A DNA stretch of 16,113 nucleotides from F1-20-MAGs119 sp040401695 (GTDB lineage: Bacteria; Actinomycetota; Acidimicrobiia; Acidimicrobiales; Ilumatobacteraceae): assembly GCA_040401695.1 (NCBI GenBank), contig JBBANY010000052.1:1-16113 (forward strand). Reading direction: 5' to 3'. The first letter of the stretch is position 1, and every line of letters begins with the position of its first letter. The translations under genes and the position numbers were made by a program. This document shows, piece by piece, positions 7,086 through 14,228 of the stretch. The notes beneath the pieces are model-generated. The model worked only from the letters and a program-made list of their open reading frames with translations, had not been told where the DNA came from and searched no databases.

Positions 7086-7554
7086 CCGGCCACTTGTCGC
7101 CCGTGGCGACTTCTCTGTTGCCCTCCGTCCAGAGTGTGTTGAGGATTCTGTACTTGATGCGCCAACCTTCGGGGGTGCGCACGAGTTCGTCGAGATACTC
7201 GCCGGCCACGACGTAGTGGGGGCCTTTCTTCGCCGCCTTGCGCACGTGTTGCGCGAAGAGATAGGCGCGACTGGTCGCCGTGTCGCCGTTCACGTTGATC
7301 TCCTGCGAGCCCGTGATGTGTTGGCTGCTGTCCAGGTGGCCGAGCGCATCGCGGATGCGGGCCCAGATCGCGTCGATGCCCTCGAGGAGCGGACTGCCGA
7401 GATGCGCCGTCGCGTCGGGTGCGAAGACCTTCGAGAAAAGTTCGCGGTCGTTCTTGTCGAGGGCCCAGCAGTAGCGCGAGATGACGTTGCGGATTTCCTG
7501 ATGGTCGAGAAGTTCGCGGACTGCCGGATCGCTGGTGGTGTGGTGCTGTGCCAT
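6919..7554 (-). CDS. SnoaL/NTF2-like protein with a run-on C-terminus antisense to hisF
   Basis: Residues 1 to about 155 form a SnoaL-like (NTF2 fold) domain: LLDHQEIRNVISRYCWALDKND, LFSKVFAPDATAHLG, AIWARIRDALG, SSQHITGSQEINVNGDTATSRAYL, GPHYVVAGEYLDELVRTPEGWRI and LWTEGN. Such cone-shaped domains serve as small enzymes or binding proteins, often in polyketide, steroid or aromatic metabolism; the substrate cannot be told. Relatives usually stop soon after the LWTEGN region. Here the frame runs on for about 55 arginine- and serine-rich residues (157-211) lying antisense to the end of hisF, ending at 6919. In another frame a TAG sits at 7084-7082, exactly at the hisF stop, so loss of one base near the end of the gene could have caused the run-on. 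The ATG at 7554 has TAGCGT 6 nt upstream. It is monocistronic and divides the his genes. Confidence 0.8.
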   Translation of the reverse strand: MAQHHTTSDPAVRELLDHQEIRNVISRYCWALDKNDRELFSKVFAPDATAHLGSPLLEGIDAIWARIRDALGHLDSSQHITGSQEINVNGDTATSRAYLFAQHVRKAAKKGPHYVVAGEYLDELVRTPEGWRIKYRILNTLWTEGNREVATGDKWPARRAARERRPPTSPPSLRRRCARRSGRSTLQEPRSPHPTSHHRRDGGGCRRLRSQ

Positions 7555-7560
7555 GCACGA

Positions 7561-7566
7561 ACGCTA
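7561..7566 (-). promoter_or_regulatory. Predicted leaderless -10 box of the SnoaL-like gene
   Basis: On the minus strand TAGCGT is followed by 6 nt (TCGTGC) and the ATG at 7554, the same hexamer and spacing as hisC. Confidence 0.55.
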
Positions 7567-7584
7567 GTGGGCTGGGGGAAACGG

Positions 7585-7607
7585 GTTTTTATCCAAGTTT
7601 TTATCCA
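7585..7607. repeat. Tandem 11-bp direct repeat between divergent promoters
   Basis: GTTTTTATCCA occurs at 7585-7595 and again at 7597-7607, a 12-bp period, in the 80-nt gap between the SnoaL-like gene and the groES-like gene. It lies between the two predicted -10 boxes and covers both -35 regions, and it is strikingly T-rich for this genome. It may be a paired operator or an upstream promoter element; this is inference. Confidence 0.6.
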
Positions 7608-7621
7608 CGGGTCGGCGCGGA

Positions 7622-7627
7622 TACCGT
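7622..7627 (+). promoter_or_regulatory. Predicted leaderless -10 box of groES-like-hisI-trpE-ygfZ
   Basis: TACCGT is followed by 7 nt (GCCAGCC) and the GTG at 7635. It favours that GTG over GTG 7626, which overlaps the box, and over ATG 7668. Confidence 0.5.
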
Positions 7628-7634
7628 GCCAGCC

Positions 7635-7961
7635 GTGAGCGACGCGCGCGAGAAGCTTCCGATCAAGATGCTGAACGACCGTCTTCTCGTCCGTATTCCC
7701 CAGAACGAGGGCGAACGCCGCTCGTCGGGGGGCATCCTCATTCCCGCGACGGCACAGATTTCCAAGCGGCTCGTCTGGGCCGAAGTCGTCGCACTCGGTC
7801 AGAACGTGCGCGCGGCCGAGGTGGGCGACAACGTCTTGTTCAGCCCCGACGACCGCTACGAGGTCGAAGTCGGTGGCGCCGACTACATCATGTTGCGCGA
7901 GCGCGACCTCCATGCGGTTGCGGCATCGCGCATCGAAGGCAGCACGGGGTTGTATCTGTGA
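7635..7961 (+). CDS. GroES-like (Cpn10 family) chaperonin paralogue
   Basis: This 108-residue protein has the Cpn10 fold pattern: IKMLNDRLLVRIP (first beta strands), RRSSGGILIPATAQ (mobile-loop region), AEVVALGQNVRAAEVGDNVLFSPDD (the conserved G and GDxVLF turn) and YIMLRERDLHAVAA. It is slightly longer than canonical GroES, with a short N-terminal extension and a C-terminal RIEGSTGLYL tail. The window has no groEL, and the canonical groES is normally paired with groEL, so this is probably the divergent second copy seen in actinobacteria. Whether it caps GroEL is unknown. The GTG start at 7635 is supported by the -10 box 7 nt before it. The TGA (7959-7961) lies in a GTGA overlap with hisI, so it is translationally linked to histidine and tryptophan genes. 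Confidence 0.85.
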   Translation: MSDAREKLPIKMLNDRLLVRIPQNEGERRSSGGILIPATAQISKRLVWAEVVALGQNVRAAEVGDNVLFSPDDRYEVEVGGADYIMLRERDLHAVAASRIEGSTGLYL

Positions 7962-8323
7962 GCGCCGACCAGCCCGCGACCACGCCGATCCCACTCGTCG
8001 AGGAGCAACTGGCGACGGTCAAGTTCAACTCCGACGGTCTGGTTCCGGTCGTCACGCAGGATCTGGCCACCAAACAGGTGCTGATGATGGCGTGGATGAA
8101 TGCAGAGACGCTTCGCATGACGCTTGCTGAAGGGCGAATGGTCTACTGGAGCCGCAGCAGGAAGGAAGTCTGGCGGAAGGGCGACACCAGTGGTGATCGT
8201 CAGTTCGTGCGCGAGGCGTTCTACGACTGCGACGGTGACACATTGTTGTTCCTCGTCGAACAGGAAGGCCGCGGGGCCTGCCACACCGGTGAAGTGAGTT
8301 GCTTCTACCGAAAGTTCGGCTGA
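7958..8323 (+). CDS. hisI: Phosphoribosyl-AMP cyclohydrolase (monofunctional)
   Basis: This 121-residue enzyme opens the purine ring of PR-AMP to give ProFAR, the third step of histidine synthesis. Characteristic blocks are VVTQDLATKQVLMMAWMN, WSRSRKEVWRKGDTSGD, and YDCDGDTLLFLV followed by GACHTGEVSCFY. Cys91, Cys108 and Cys115 are the expected zinc ligands, and the aspartates of DCDGD bind magnesium. It lacks the HisE pyrophosphohydrolase domain, so hisE must be elsewhere. The GTG start at 7958 overlaps the groES-like stop by 4 nt. Its TGA at 8321-8323 overlaps the trpE ATG by one base (TGATG). This his-to-trp adjacency resembles the actinobacterial his-trp cluster known from M. tuberculosis. 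Confidence 0.97.
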   Translation: MSADQPATTPIPLVEEQLATVKFNSDGLVPVVTQDLATKQVLMMAWMNAETLRMTLAEGRMVYWSRSRKEVWRKGDTSGDRQFVREAFYDCDGDTLLFLVEQEGRGACHTGEVSCFYRKFG

Positions 8324-9843
8324 TGCGCCCGACGCTCGACGAGTTCCGCGCGCTCGCCGCCAAGCACCCCATCGTCCCCGTTTGGGCCGAAGTGCTCGCC
8401 GACCTCGAGACGCCGGTGTCGGTGTTCGCCAAGGTCGTGGGTGACGACAACGGATTCCTCTTCGAGTCGGTCGAACACGGCGAACGCTGGAGCCGCTTTT
8501 CCTTCGTCGGGCGCAATCCGTCGGCGCGGCTCGTGTTGCGCGATGGGCTGGTCGAGGTCAGTGGCAGCCTTCCCGCGGGCGTGCCGACCGACCGGGGGAT
8601 CCTCGCTGCGATGGAGGCACTGCTGCGCATCTACGAAGCACCGCTGTTTCCCGACCTCCCGCCTCTGCAGAGCGGCCTCGTCGGCTACATCGGATACGAC
8701 GTCGTGCGTGAAGTCGAACATCTTCCCGACGCGCCACCAGATTCACGAAATCTTCCCGATGCGGTGGTGAACGTGATCGGTTCGATGGTCGCATTCGACC
8801 ACTGGCGCCAGCGCCTCTACGTGCTCGAGAGCGTGTCGACCGTCGGAGTCGACATCGATGCCGCCTACGCGGTCGCGACGGCGCGCATCGAGGAAACAAT
8901 CGGACGCCTCGCACAACCGTTGCCGTACAGTCCCGTCGAACCACCCGTGCCCGGCGAGGACGTGCCGAGCATCGTTTCGTCGTTGCCGAACGGTGCCTAC
9001 CAACGCGCGGTCGAAGTCGCCAAAGAGCACGTGCGGGCGGGTGACATCTTCCAGGTGGTGTTGTCGCAGCGTTTCGACGTCGCCCTCGAAGCCGAGCCGT
9101 ACGACGTGTACCGCGTGCTGCGTCAGGTGAACCCCAGTCCGTACATGTACTTCGTGCGCGAACCCGAACTGTGCATCGTCGGAAGTTCGCCCGAGCCCTT
9201 GGTGCAGCTGTCGCACGGCCGCATCACCAGCAGGCCGATCGCCGGCACGCGTCGCCGCGGTCGCGACGACGAACACGACCGCCGTCTTGCCGGCGAACTG
9301 CGCGAGAACCCGAAGGAAGTCGCCGAACACGTGATGCTCGTCGATCTCGCTCGCAACGACGTCGGCCGTGTCGCCGAGTTCGGCTCGGTGAAGGTCGACG
9401 AACTGATGACGCTCGAGCGATACAGCCACGTCATGCATCTGACCTCGCAGGTGTCGGGACAGTTGCGCTCCGGTCTGACACCGGTCGACTTGTTGCGCGC
9501 CACGATGCCGGCGGGAACCGTCAGCGGCGCGCCGAAGGTTCGCGCGATGGAGATCATCGATTCGCTCGAACCCGTGAAGCGCGGTCCGTACGCGGGTGTG
9601 GTCGGGTACATTGATTTCAGCGGCAACCTCGACGTTGCCATCGCGATCCGCACGATGTTCGTTCGTCCCGACGGCAACGGTGGATGGATCGCCAGCCTCT
9701 AGGCCGGCGCAGGCATCGTGGCCGACAGCGACCCCGACGACGAGCATCTCGAGTGCCACAACAAGGCGGCTGCGCTTCTCGCCGCGATACCCGCAGCCCG
9801 GCGAATGACGGCGCGCCGCCGCCAGATGGGCACCACGGTCTGA
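8323..9843 (+). CDS. trpE: Anthranilate synthase component I, interrupted by an in-frame TAG at codon 460
   Basis: TrpE makes anthranilate from chorismate and is the first step of tryptophan synthesis. Seen are the N-terminal feedback-site region FLFESVEHGERWSRFSFVG, YIGYDVVREVE, VVLSQRF, NPSPYMYF, SSPEPL, RPIAGTRRRG, LVDLARNDVGRV and MPAGTVSGAPKVRAME. The frame hits TAG at 9700-9702, giving 459 residues. Reading on in the same frame gives AGAGIVADSDPD, then HNKAAALL, the normal TrpE C-terminus, and a TGA at 9841-9843: 506 codons, family length. Relatives commonly read VQAGAGIV, so TAG replaces a CAG (Gln) by one C-to-T change. The lost tail holds glutamates (EHLE) where the family has a magnesium ligand, so a protein ending at the TAG should be inactive. 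Sequencing error, real nonsense allele and readthrough remain possible. The ATG at 8323 is coupled to hisI; ygfZ starts one base after the TGA. Confidence 0.93.
9700..9702 (+). other. In-frame amber codon within trpE
   Basis: CTC TAG GCC GGC GCA GGC replaces the expected x-CAG-GCC-GGC context. TAG serves as the ordinary terminal stop of nth, hisF and ppdK in the same window, so a general recoding of TAG is not supported. Confidence 0.9.
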
Positions 9844-9844
9844 G

Positions 9845-10630
9845 ATGGTGCTGCAACAGTTCAGACTGGCGCGCGACTTCGTGTGCGTGCAGGGTGACGA
9901 CGCCGAGTCGTACCTGCAATCGCAGTTGAGCAACCAGATCGCCGGAATGGCGGTTCGTACCGCACGACATTCGTTGCTGCTCGACCCGACGGGGAAGCTC
10001 GTCGCTGCGCTCCGCGTGACTCGATTCGAGGACACGGTTTTCGTGCTCGATGTCGAGCCGGGTTTCGCCGAATCTGTGGTTGCTCGCCTCAACCGCTTCA
10101 AGATCAGGGTCAAGGCCGACATTCAGACGCTCGACTGGCAGTGTGTGGCGTTGCGTGGTGTCGGTGCACGGGCTGCGGCATCGTCGCTCGATCGAGTGCC
10201 GAGCGATGGTCTGGCGGTCGACGCGTGGTGGGGTGGTGGCGATGCCGTCGATCTGGTTGGCGCATCGGTCGCCGATGTCGACGGCTTCGATTCCTGCAGC
10301 GCCGAGGCGTTCGATGCCATGCGGGTCGCCACGGGTTGGCCCGCGGCAGGGGTCGACTTCGCTGCCGGTTGCATTCCGGCCGAGACGGGCCTCGTCGCGG
10401 TCGCGGTGAGTTTTTCGAAGGGCTGCTATCCGGGCCAGGAGTTGGTCGAACGGATGGATTCGCGTGCGGTGACCGCACCGCACACGTTGCGTCTCGTCGA
10501 CGATGCGAATTTCCACGTGGGAGACGTGATCGTCGATGGTGTCACCGTCACCTCGGTCGGTGGAGGCAAGGCGATCGTTCGGGCAAAGCGCGACGTTGCC
10601 GAGATCGGCGTCGCCCTGGGGCCCGTCTGA
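9845..10630 (+). CDS. ygfZ: YgfZ/GcvT-family folate-binding protein
   Basis: This 261-residue protein belongs to the YgfZ branch of the GcvT aminomethyltransferase superfamily, folate-binding proteins that help assembly or repair of certain iron-sulphur enzymes. The diagnostic K-G-C-Y-x-G-Q-E motif is present as KGCYPGQE with Cys194. Other family features are VQGDDAESYLQSQLSNQI near the N-terminus, LLLDPTGKLVAALRV, FKIRVKADI, and IPAETGL before the motif. It is shorter than true GcvT and has no sign of an associated glycine-cleavage gene. RlmN, elsewhere in the window, is an iron-sulphur enzyme, and E. coli YgfZ is linked to such enzymes, but a link here is speculation. The ATG at 9845 follows the trpE TGA by one base. 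The stop TGA directly abuts the minus-strand stop of the M50 protease, forming TGATCA. Confidence 0.9.
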   Translation: MVLQQFRLARDFVCVQGDDAESYLQSQLSNQIAGMAVRTARHSLLLDPTGKLVAALRVTRFEDTVFVLDVEPGFAESVVARLNRFKIRVKADIQTLDWQCVALRGVGARAAASSLDRVPSDGLAVDAWWGGGDAVDLVGASVADVDGFDSCSAEAFDAMRVATGWPAAGVDFAAGCIPAETGLVAVAVSFSKGCYPGQELVERMDSRAVTAPHTLRLVDDANFHVGDVIVDGVTVTSVGGGKAIVRAKRDVAEIGVALGPV

Positions 10631-11491
10631 TCAATCGCGGCGCGCGAGAGTCAGTTTCTCCGCCATCGTCATCCACGCGGCCGCGCCATCGTGGTCGCCG
10701 ATGGCACTGAGTGAAGTCGAGATACGAGCCGCGAGTTCGGCGGTTGGTGCGATCCGGAAAGCCGCCGCAGCTTCCCGCGCCGCCTCGTCGTGAAGGCCTG
10801 CGTCCTGCAGCGCGGAAACGAATTCGAGCGGCTTCATTTTTGCGCGCATCCCATCGAGGCTGCGCTCGGCACGCAGCATCTGTACCTGCAGTACGAGAAG
10901 CACCGCGGCGAAGGGGAGAAAGCCCTGCAACTGCGACACGACGACGGCCGTTGCGACTCCAACCGAGGACACGGCCACGCTGAACCACAGCATGAACGTG
11001 CGACCACGACGGGGTGACAGCCATTCGACGAACAACGACACGATCGAGCCGCCGTCGAGGGGGAGAATCGGAATGAGATTCACCAAGGCGAGCACGATTC
11101 CGGCCCACCAGATGCTGATCGTCGCATCGTTGAGAGTGATGTCGTCGCGCGAGAACGGATTCGCGCCCATCACCAGCAACACCACGACGGCAGTGGTGAA
11201 TTGCGCGGTCGCACCGGCGACCGCGATACCTGCACGTTCGAGACGCGAGAGTTTGCGGCGGGGAACGTACGAGGCGTAACCGGCGAGGAAGTCGAGCGAT
11301 ATTTCGGCGTGCGACCCCGTCGCGCGAGCTGCGGTCGCATGGCCGAGTTCGTGGATGAGGGTGAAAATCGCGATCGAACCGGCAGCCCAGAGACCCTGCG
11401 AACCGCCGTACAGGAGTACGACGAGAACGAGGAAGAGAAGAAACCCGGGTCGAACTTCGACCCGGAAGCCGAACAGTCTGAAAACGCCCAC
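10631..11491 (-). CDS. M50 (site-2 protease-like) membrane metalloprotease with C-terminal helical domain
   Basis: This 286-residue intramembrane zinc protease candidate resembles the SpoIVFB/S2P family. HELGH at 47-51 within a hydrophobic helix gives the zinc histidines and catalytic Glu48; NLIPILPLDGG (138-148) supplies the third ligand Asp146. Several membrane segments are evident: about 17-30, 35-55, 88-110, 127-145 and 165-200. From about 210 a soluble helical stretch (MRAERSLDGMRAKMKPLEFVSAL, then AAREAAAAFRIAPTAELAARIS) looks like a degenerate TPR. It is short and lacks a PDZ domain, so it is not the RseP type. The substrate is unknown. The start is GTG at 11491, with TAGCCT 8 nt upstream. 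It is divergent from ppdK across 43 nt and convergent, with no spacing, to ygfZ. Confidence 0.88.
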   Translation of the reverse strand: MGVFRLFGFRVEVRPGFLLFLVLVVLLYGGSQGLWAAGSIAIFTLIHELGHATAARATGSHAEISLDFLAGYASYVPRRKLSRLERAGIAVAGATAQFTTAVVVLLVMGANPFSRDDITLNDATISIWWAGIVLALVNLIPILPLDGGSIVSLFVEWLSPRRGRTFMLWFSVAVSSVGVATAVVVSQLQGFLPFAAVLLVLQVQMLRAERSLDGMRAKMKPLEFVSALQDAGLHDEAAREAAAAFRIAPTAELAARISTSLSAIGDHDGAAAWMTMAEKLTLARRD

Positions 11492-11495
11492 TGCA

Positions 11496-11526
11496 TTGAA
11501 GGCTACGGGGGGTCGCGCCGTAGACT
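11496..11526 (+). promoter_or_regulatory. Predicted leaderless promoter of ppdK
   Basis: TTGAAG (11496-11501), a 19-nt spacer containing a run of six G, and TAGACT (11521-11526) are followed by 8 nt and the GTG at 11535. This is the best -35/-10 pair in the window. Confidence 0.55.
11500..11505 (-). promoter_or_regulatory. Predicted leaderless -10 box of the M50 protease gene
   Basis: On the minus strand TAGCCT is followed by 8 nt and the GTG at 11491. It overlaps, by two bases, the possible -35 (TTGAAG, 11496-11501) of ppdK on the other strand. Confidence 0.5.
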
Positions 11527-11534
11527 TCCGACTC

Positions 11535-14210
11535 GTGCCATTTGTCTACGCCTTCGACCACAAACACCGCCGCGCCCCCAAGGAAATGAAAGATCTCCTC
11601 GGCGGAAAAGGGGCCAACCTCGCCGAGATGATGAGCGTGCTGAAGCTGCCGGTTCCCCACGGCTTCACCGTGACAACCGATGCGTGCCGCGCCTACATGA
11701 AGGGTGGCTGGCCGAAGGGCCTCGACGTCGAGATCGCAAAGAACATCGCCGCCCTCGAAAAGAAGATGGGCCGCAAGTTGGGCGACGCTTCCGATCCGTT
11801 GCTCGTCTCGGTCCGCTCGGGCGCGAAGTTCTCGATGCCGGGCATGATGGACACGGTTCTCAATCTCGGTCTGAACGACAAGACGGTCGTGGGTCTGGCG
11901 AAGAACAGCGACGAGCGCTTCGCATACGACTCGTACCGTCGTTTCATCTCGATGTACGGGCGCATCGTGCTCGGCCTCGACGGTGAAGAGTTCGAACACG
12001 AACTCACGAAGGTTCGTCAGGCCGCCGGTGCGGCATCCGACGCCGACGTTCCCGCAGCGGCCCTCAAGGGTCTGTGCGACACCTACAAGAAGATCGTCCA
12101 GGTGCACACGGGCAAGCCCTTCCCTCAGGATCCGGTGAAGCAGCTGCGCGGCGCGATCGAAGCCGTGTTCCGTTCGTGGAACGGCCCGCGTGCCATCGCA
12201 TACCGCGTGCGCGAGAAGATCAGCCACGACCTCGGCACCGCCGTCAACGTTCAGGCCATGGTGTTCGGCAACCGTGACAACAACTCGGGCACCGGCGTCG
12301 GCTTCACCCGCAACGCCGCAACGGGCGACAACAAGCCCTATGGCGACTTCCTTGTGAACGCACAGGGTGAAGACGTCGTTGCGGGTATCCGCAACACCGA
12401 AGACCTCGACGCGCTGAAGAAGCACTTCCCGAAGGTGCACGCCGAACTGCTCGTCATCTTCGACCGTCTCGAGCGTCACTACAAGGACATGTGTGACACC
12501 GAGTTCACGATCGAACAGGGCAAGTTGTGGATGCTCCAGACGCGCGTCGGCAAGCGCACCGGCGCAGCCGCGCTGAAGATGGCCGTCGACATGACGAAGG
12601 GCAGCGGCAAGGGCAAGAAGGTCTGGAAGATCTCGCAAAAAGAAGCGGTCATGCGCGTCACTGCCGATCACCTGGACCAGGTCTTGCACCCGCAGTTCGC
12701 CAACAAGGGCGTCGTGCTGACGAAGGGTCTCGCGGCATCTCCCGGTGCAGCGGTGGGCAAGGTGTACTTCACCGCCGACGATGCGGCTGACGCCGCTGAT
12801 GCCGGCGAAGACGTCATTCTCGTCCGCAATGAGACGAGCCCCGAGGACGTCCACGGCATGATGGTGTCGAAGGGCATTCTCACCGCCCGTGGTGGTCTGG
12901 TCAGTCATGCGGCCGTCGTGGCGCGTGGTTGGGGAACCCCCGCCGTCGTGGGTGCCGAAGCCGTCAAGATCGAGGGCAAGCAGTTTTCGGTCGGTGGCGT
13001 CGTCGTCAAGGAGGGCGAAGTCATCTCGATCGACGGTGCCAGCGGCGAAGTCGTCGTCGGTGAGTTGAAGCTCGAGGCGGCCAAGCCGCCGAAGGAATTC
13101 GACATCATCCTGAAGTGGGCCGACCAGATTCGCAAGGGCAAGATGGCCGTGCGGGCCAACGCCGACACCGGCGAAGATGCAAAGAACGCCCGTGAGCTTG
13201 GCGCCGAGGGAATCGGCCTGTGCCGCACCGAGCACATGTTCCTCGCACCCGACCGCCTCCCGGTCGTGCGTCGCATGATCCTCGCCGACACACCCGAGGC
13301 CGAGGCTGTCGCACTCGAGGAACTGCGCAAGGTGCAAAAAGAAGACTTCGCGGCAATCTTCCGCGAGATGTCGGGCCTGCCCGTCACGGTGCGCCTCCTC
13401 GACCCGCCGTTGCACGAGTTCCTGCCGCGCGTGTCGGAACTGGAGATCAAGAAGGCGACCACGGGTCTCAGCCATGTCGAGGAGAAGTTGCTCGAGGCGG
13501 CGGAAAGCTGGTCGGAGTTCAACCCGATGATCGGTACGCGTGGCGTGCGTCTCGGCGTCATCAAGCCGGGCCTCTACGCGATGCAGGTGCGGGCGCTTCT
13601 CGAGGCAGCCGACCAGGTGGCCGCCGAGGGTTACAAGCCGATCGCCGAAGTGATGATTCCGCTCACCGTCACCCGCGAAGAACTCGCGCTCGCGCGTTCG
13701 TGGGTCGAAGAAGTGCTGCGTGAAAACGCCACGAAGCCCGCACCGAAGTCGAAGGGTAAGAAGGTTTCACGGCCCAAGGTCACGATCGGCACGATGGTCG
13801 AAACACCCCGCGCTGCGGTGCGTGCCGACGAACTCGCCGAAGTATCCGACTTCTTCAGTTTCGGTACCAACGACCTCACCCAGCTCACGTTCGGCTTCAG
13901 CCGTGACGACGTCGAGAGCCGCATGATGCCGGCCTATCTCGAGGCCGGATTGCTCAAGCGCAACCCGTTCGAGACGATCGACCAGTCGGGCGTCGGCGAG
14001 CTCGTTCGCCTCGCCGCCCAGCGTGGCCGCAAGGTGAAGCGTGACCTGAAGTTGGGTGTCTGCGGCGAACACGGTGGTGACCCCGAGTCGATCGGTCTCT
14101 TCTACGAAGCCGGTCTCAACTACGTCAGCTGCTCGCCGTTCCGCGTGCCGATTGCCCGCCTGTCGGCGGCGCAGGCAGTGCTCGGCGGCCTCACCAGCGA
14201 GACCAAGTAG
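11535..14210 (+). CDS. ppdK: Pyruvate, phosphate dikinase
   Basis: This 891-residue enzyme interconverts pyruvate, ATP and phosphate with PEP, AMP and pyrophosphate. The N-terminal ATP-grasp domain has LLGGKGANLAEM and SVRSGAKFSMPGMMDTVLNL. The central swivelling domain has GGLVSHAAVVARGWG with the phosphorylated His458. The C-terminal PEP/pyruvate barrel has ANADTGEDA, GIGLCRTEHMF, SFGTNDLTQ and GVCGEHGGDP with catalytic Cys843. All three domains are intact and length is typical. The residue two before His458, a threonine in the plant and clostridial enzymes and target of the DUF299 regulatory kinase, is Val456. A lysine-rich insert (about 733-748, KPAPKSKGKKVSRPK) precedes the IGTMVETPRA block. 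GTG 11535 is chosen from the VYAFDH N-terminus and the promoter. Large antisense ORFs across this gene are shadows. Confidence 0.96.
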   Translation: MPFVYAFDHKHRRAPKEMKDLLGGKGANLAEMMSVLKLPVPHGFTVTTDACRAYMKGGWPKGLDVEIAKNIAALEKKMGRKLGDASDPLLVSVRSGAKFSMPGMMDTVLNLGLNDKTVVGLAKNSDERFAYDSYRRFISMYGRIVLGLDGEEFEHELTKVRQAAGAASDADVPAAALKGLCDTYKKIVQVHTGKPFPQDPVKQLRGAIEAVFRSWNGPRAIAYRVREKISHDLGTAVNVQAMVFGNRDNNSGTGVGFTRNAATGDNKPYGDFLVNAQGEDVVAGIRNTEDLDALKKHFPKVHAELLVIFDRLERHYKDMCDTEFTIEQGKLWMLQTRVGKRTGAAALKMAVDMTKGSGKGKKVWKISQKEAVMRVTADHLDQVLHPQFANKGVVLTKGLAASPGAAVGKVYFTADDAADAADAGEDVILVRNETSPEDVHGMMVSKGILTARGGLVSHAAVVARGWGTPAVVGAEAVKIEGKQFSVGGVVVKEGEVISIDGASGEVVVGELKLEAAKPPKEFDIILKWADQIRKGKMAVRANADTGEDAKNARELGAEGIGLCRTEHMFLAPDRLPVVRRMILADTPEAEAVALEELRKVQKEDFAAIFREMSGLPVTVRLLDPPLHEFLPRVSELEIKKATTGLSHVEEKLLEAAESWSEFNPMIGTRGVRLGVIKPGLYAMQVRALLEAADQVAAEGYKPIAEVMIPLTVTREELALARSWVEEVLRENATKPAPKSKGKKVSRPKVTIGTMVETPRAAVRADELAEVSDFFSFGTNDLTQLTFGFSRDDVESRMMPAYLEAGLLKRNPFETIDQSGVGELVRLAAQRGRKVKRDLKLGVCGEHGGDPESIGLFYEAGLNYVSCSPFRVPIARLSAAQAVLGGLTSETK

Positions 14211-14215
14211 TCGGG

Positions 14216-14221
14216 TAGCGC
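14216..14221 (+). promoter_or_regulatory. Possible leaderless -10 box of terC
   Basis: TAGCGC lies 7 nt before the ATG at 14229, in the 18-nt gap after ppdK. It departs from TANNNT at its last base, so it is the weakest of the set; readthrough from ppdK is an alternative. Confidence 0.4.
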
Positions 14222-14228
14222 ACACTTC

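Noticed and set aside
7589..7609. DnaA boxes (TTATCCACG and TTATCCAAG) marking an origin
   Set aside because: Only two imperfect matches, explained by the tandem 11-bp repeat; no dnaA, dnaN or larger cluster of boxes nearby.
9700..9702. Genome-wide reassignment of TAG as a sense codon
   Set aside because: nth, hisF and ppdK end with TAG exactly where their families end, so TAG is a normal stop here.
8743..10122. A 459-codon minus-strand open frame opposite trpE
   Set aside because: Shadow of trpE and ygfZ codon bias, without domain motifs or a start signal.
10548..13475. A 975-codon minus-strand open frame covering the M50 gene and half of ppdK
   Set aside because: It is antisense to two well-conserved genes, has low-complexity His/Arg/Val-rich content and no recognisable motif; such frames are expected from biased codon use in high-GC DNA.
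14211..14228. Manganese riboswitch upstream of terC
   Set aside because: Only 18 nt separate ppdK and terC, far too short.
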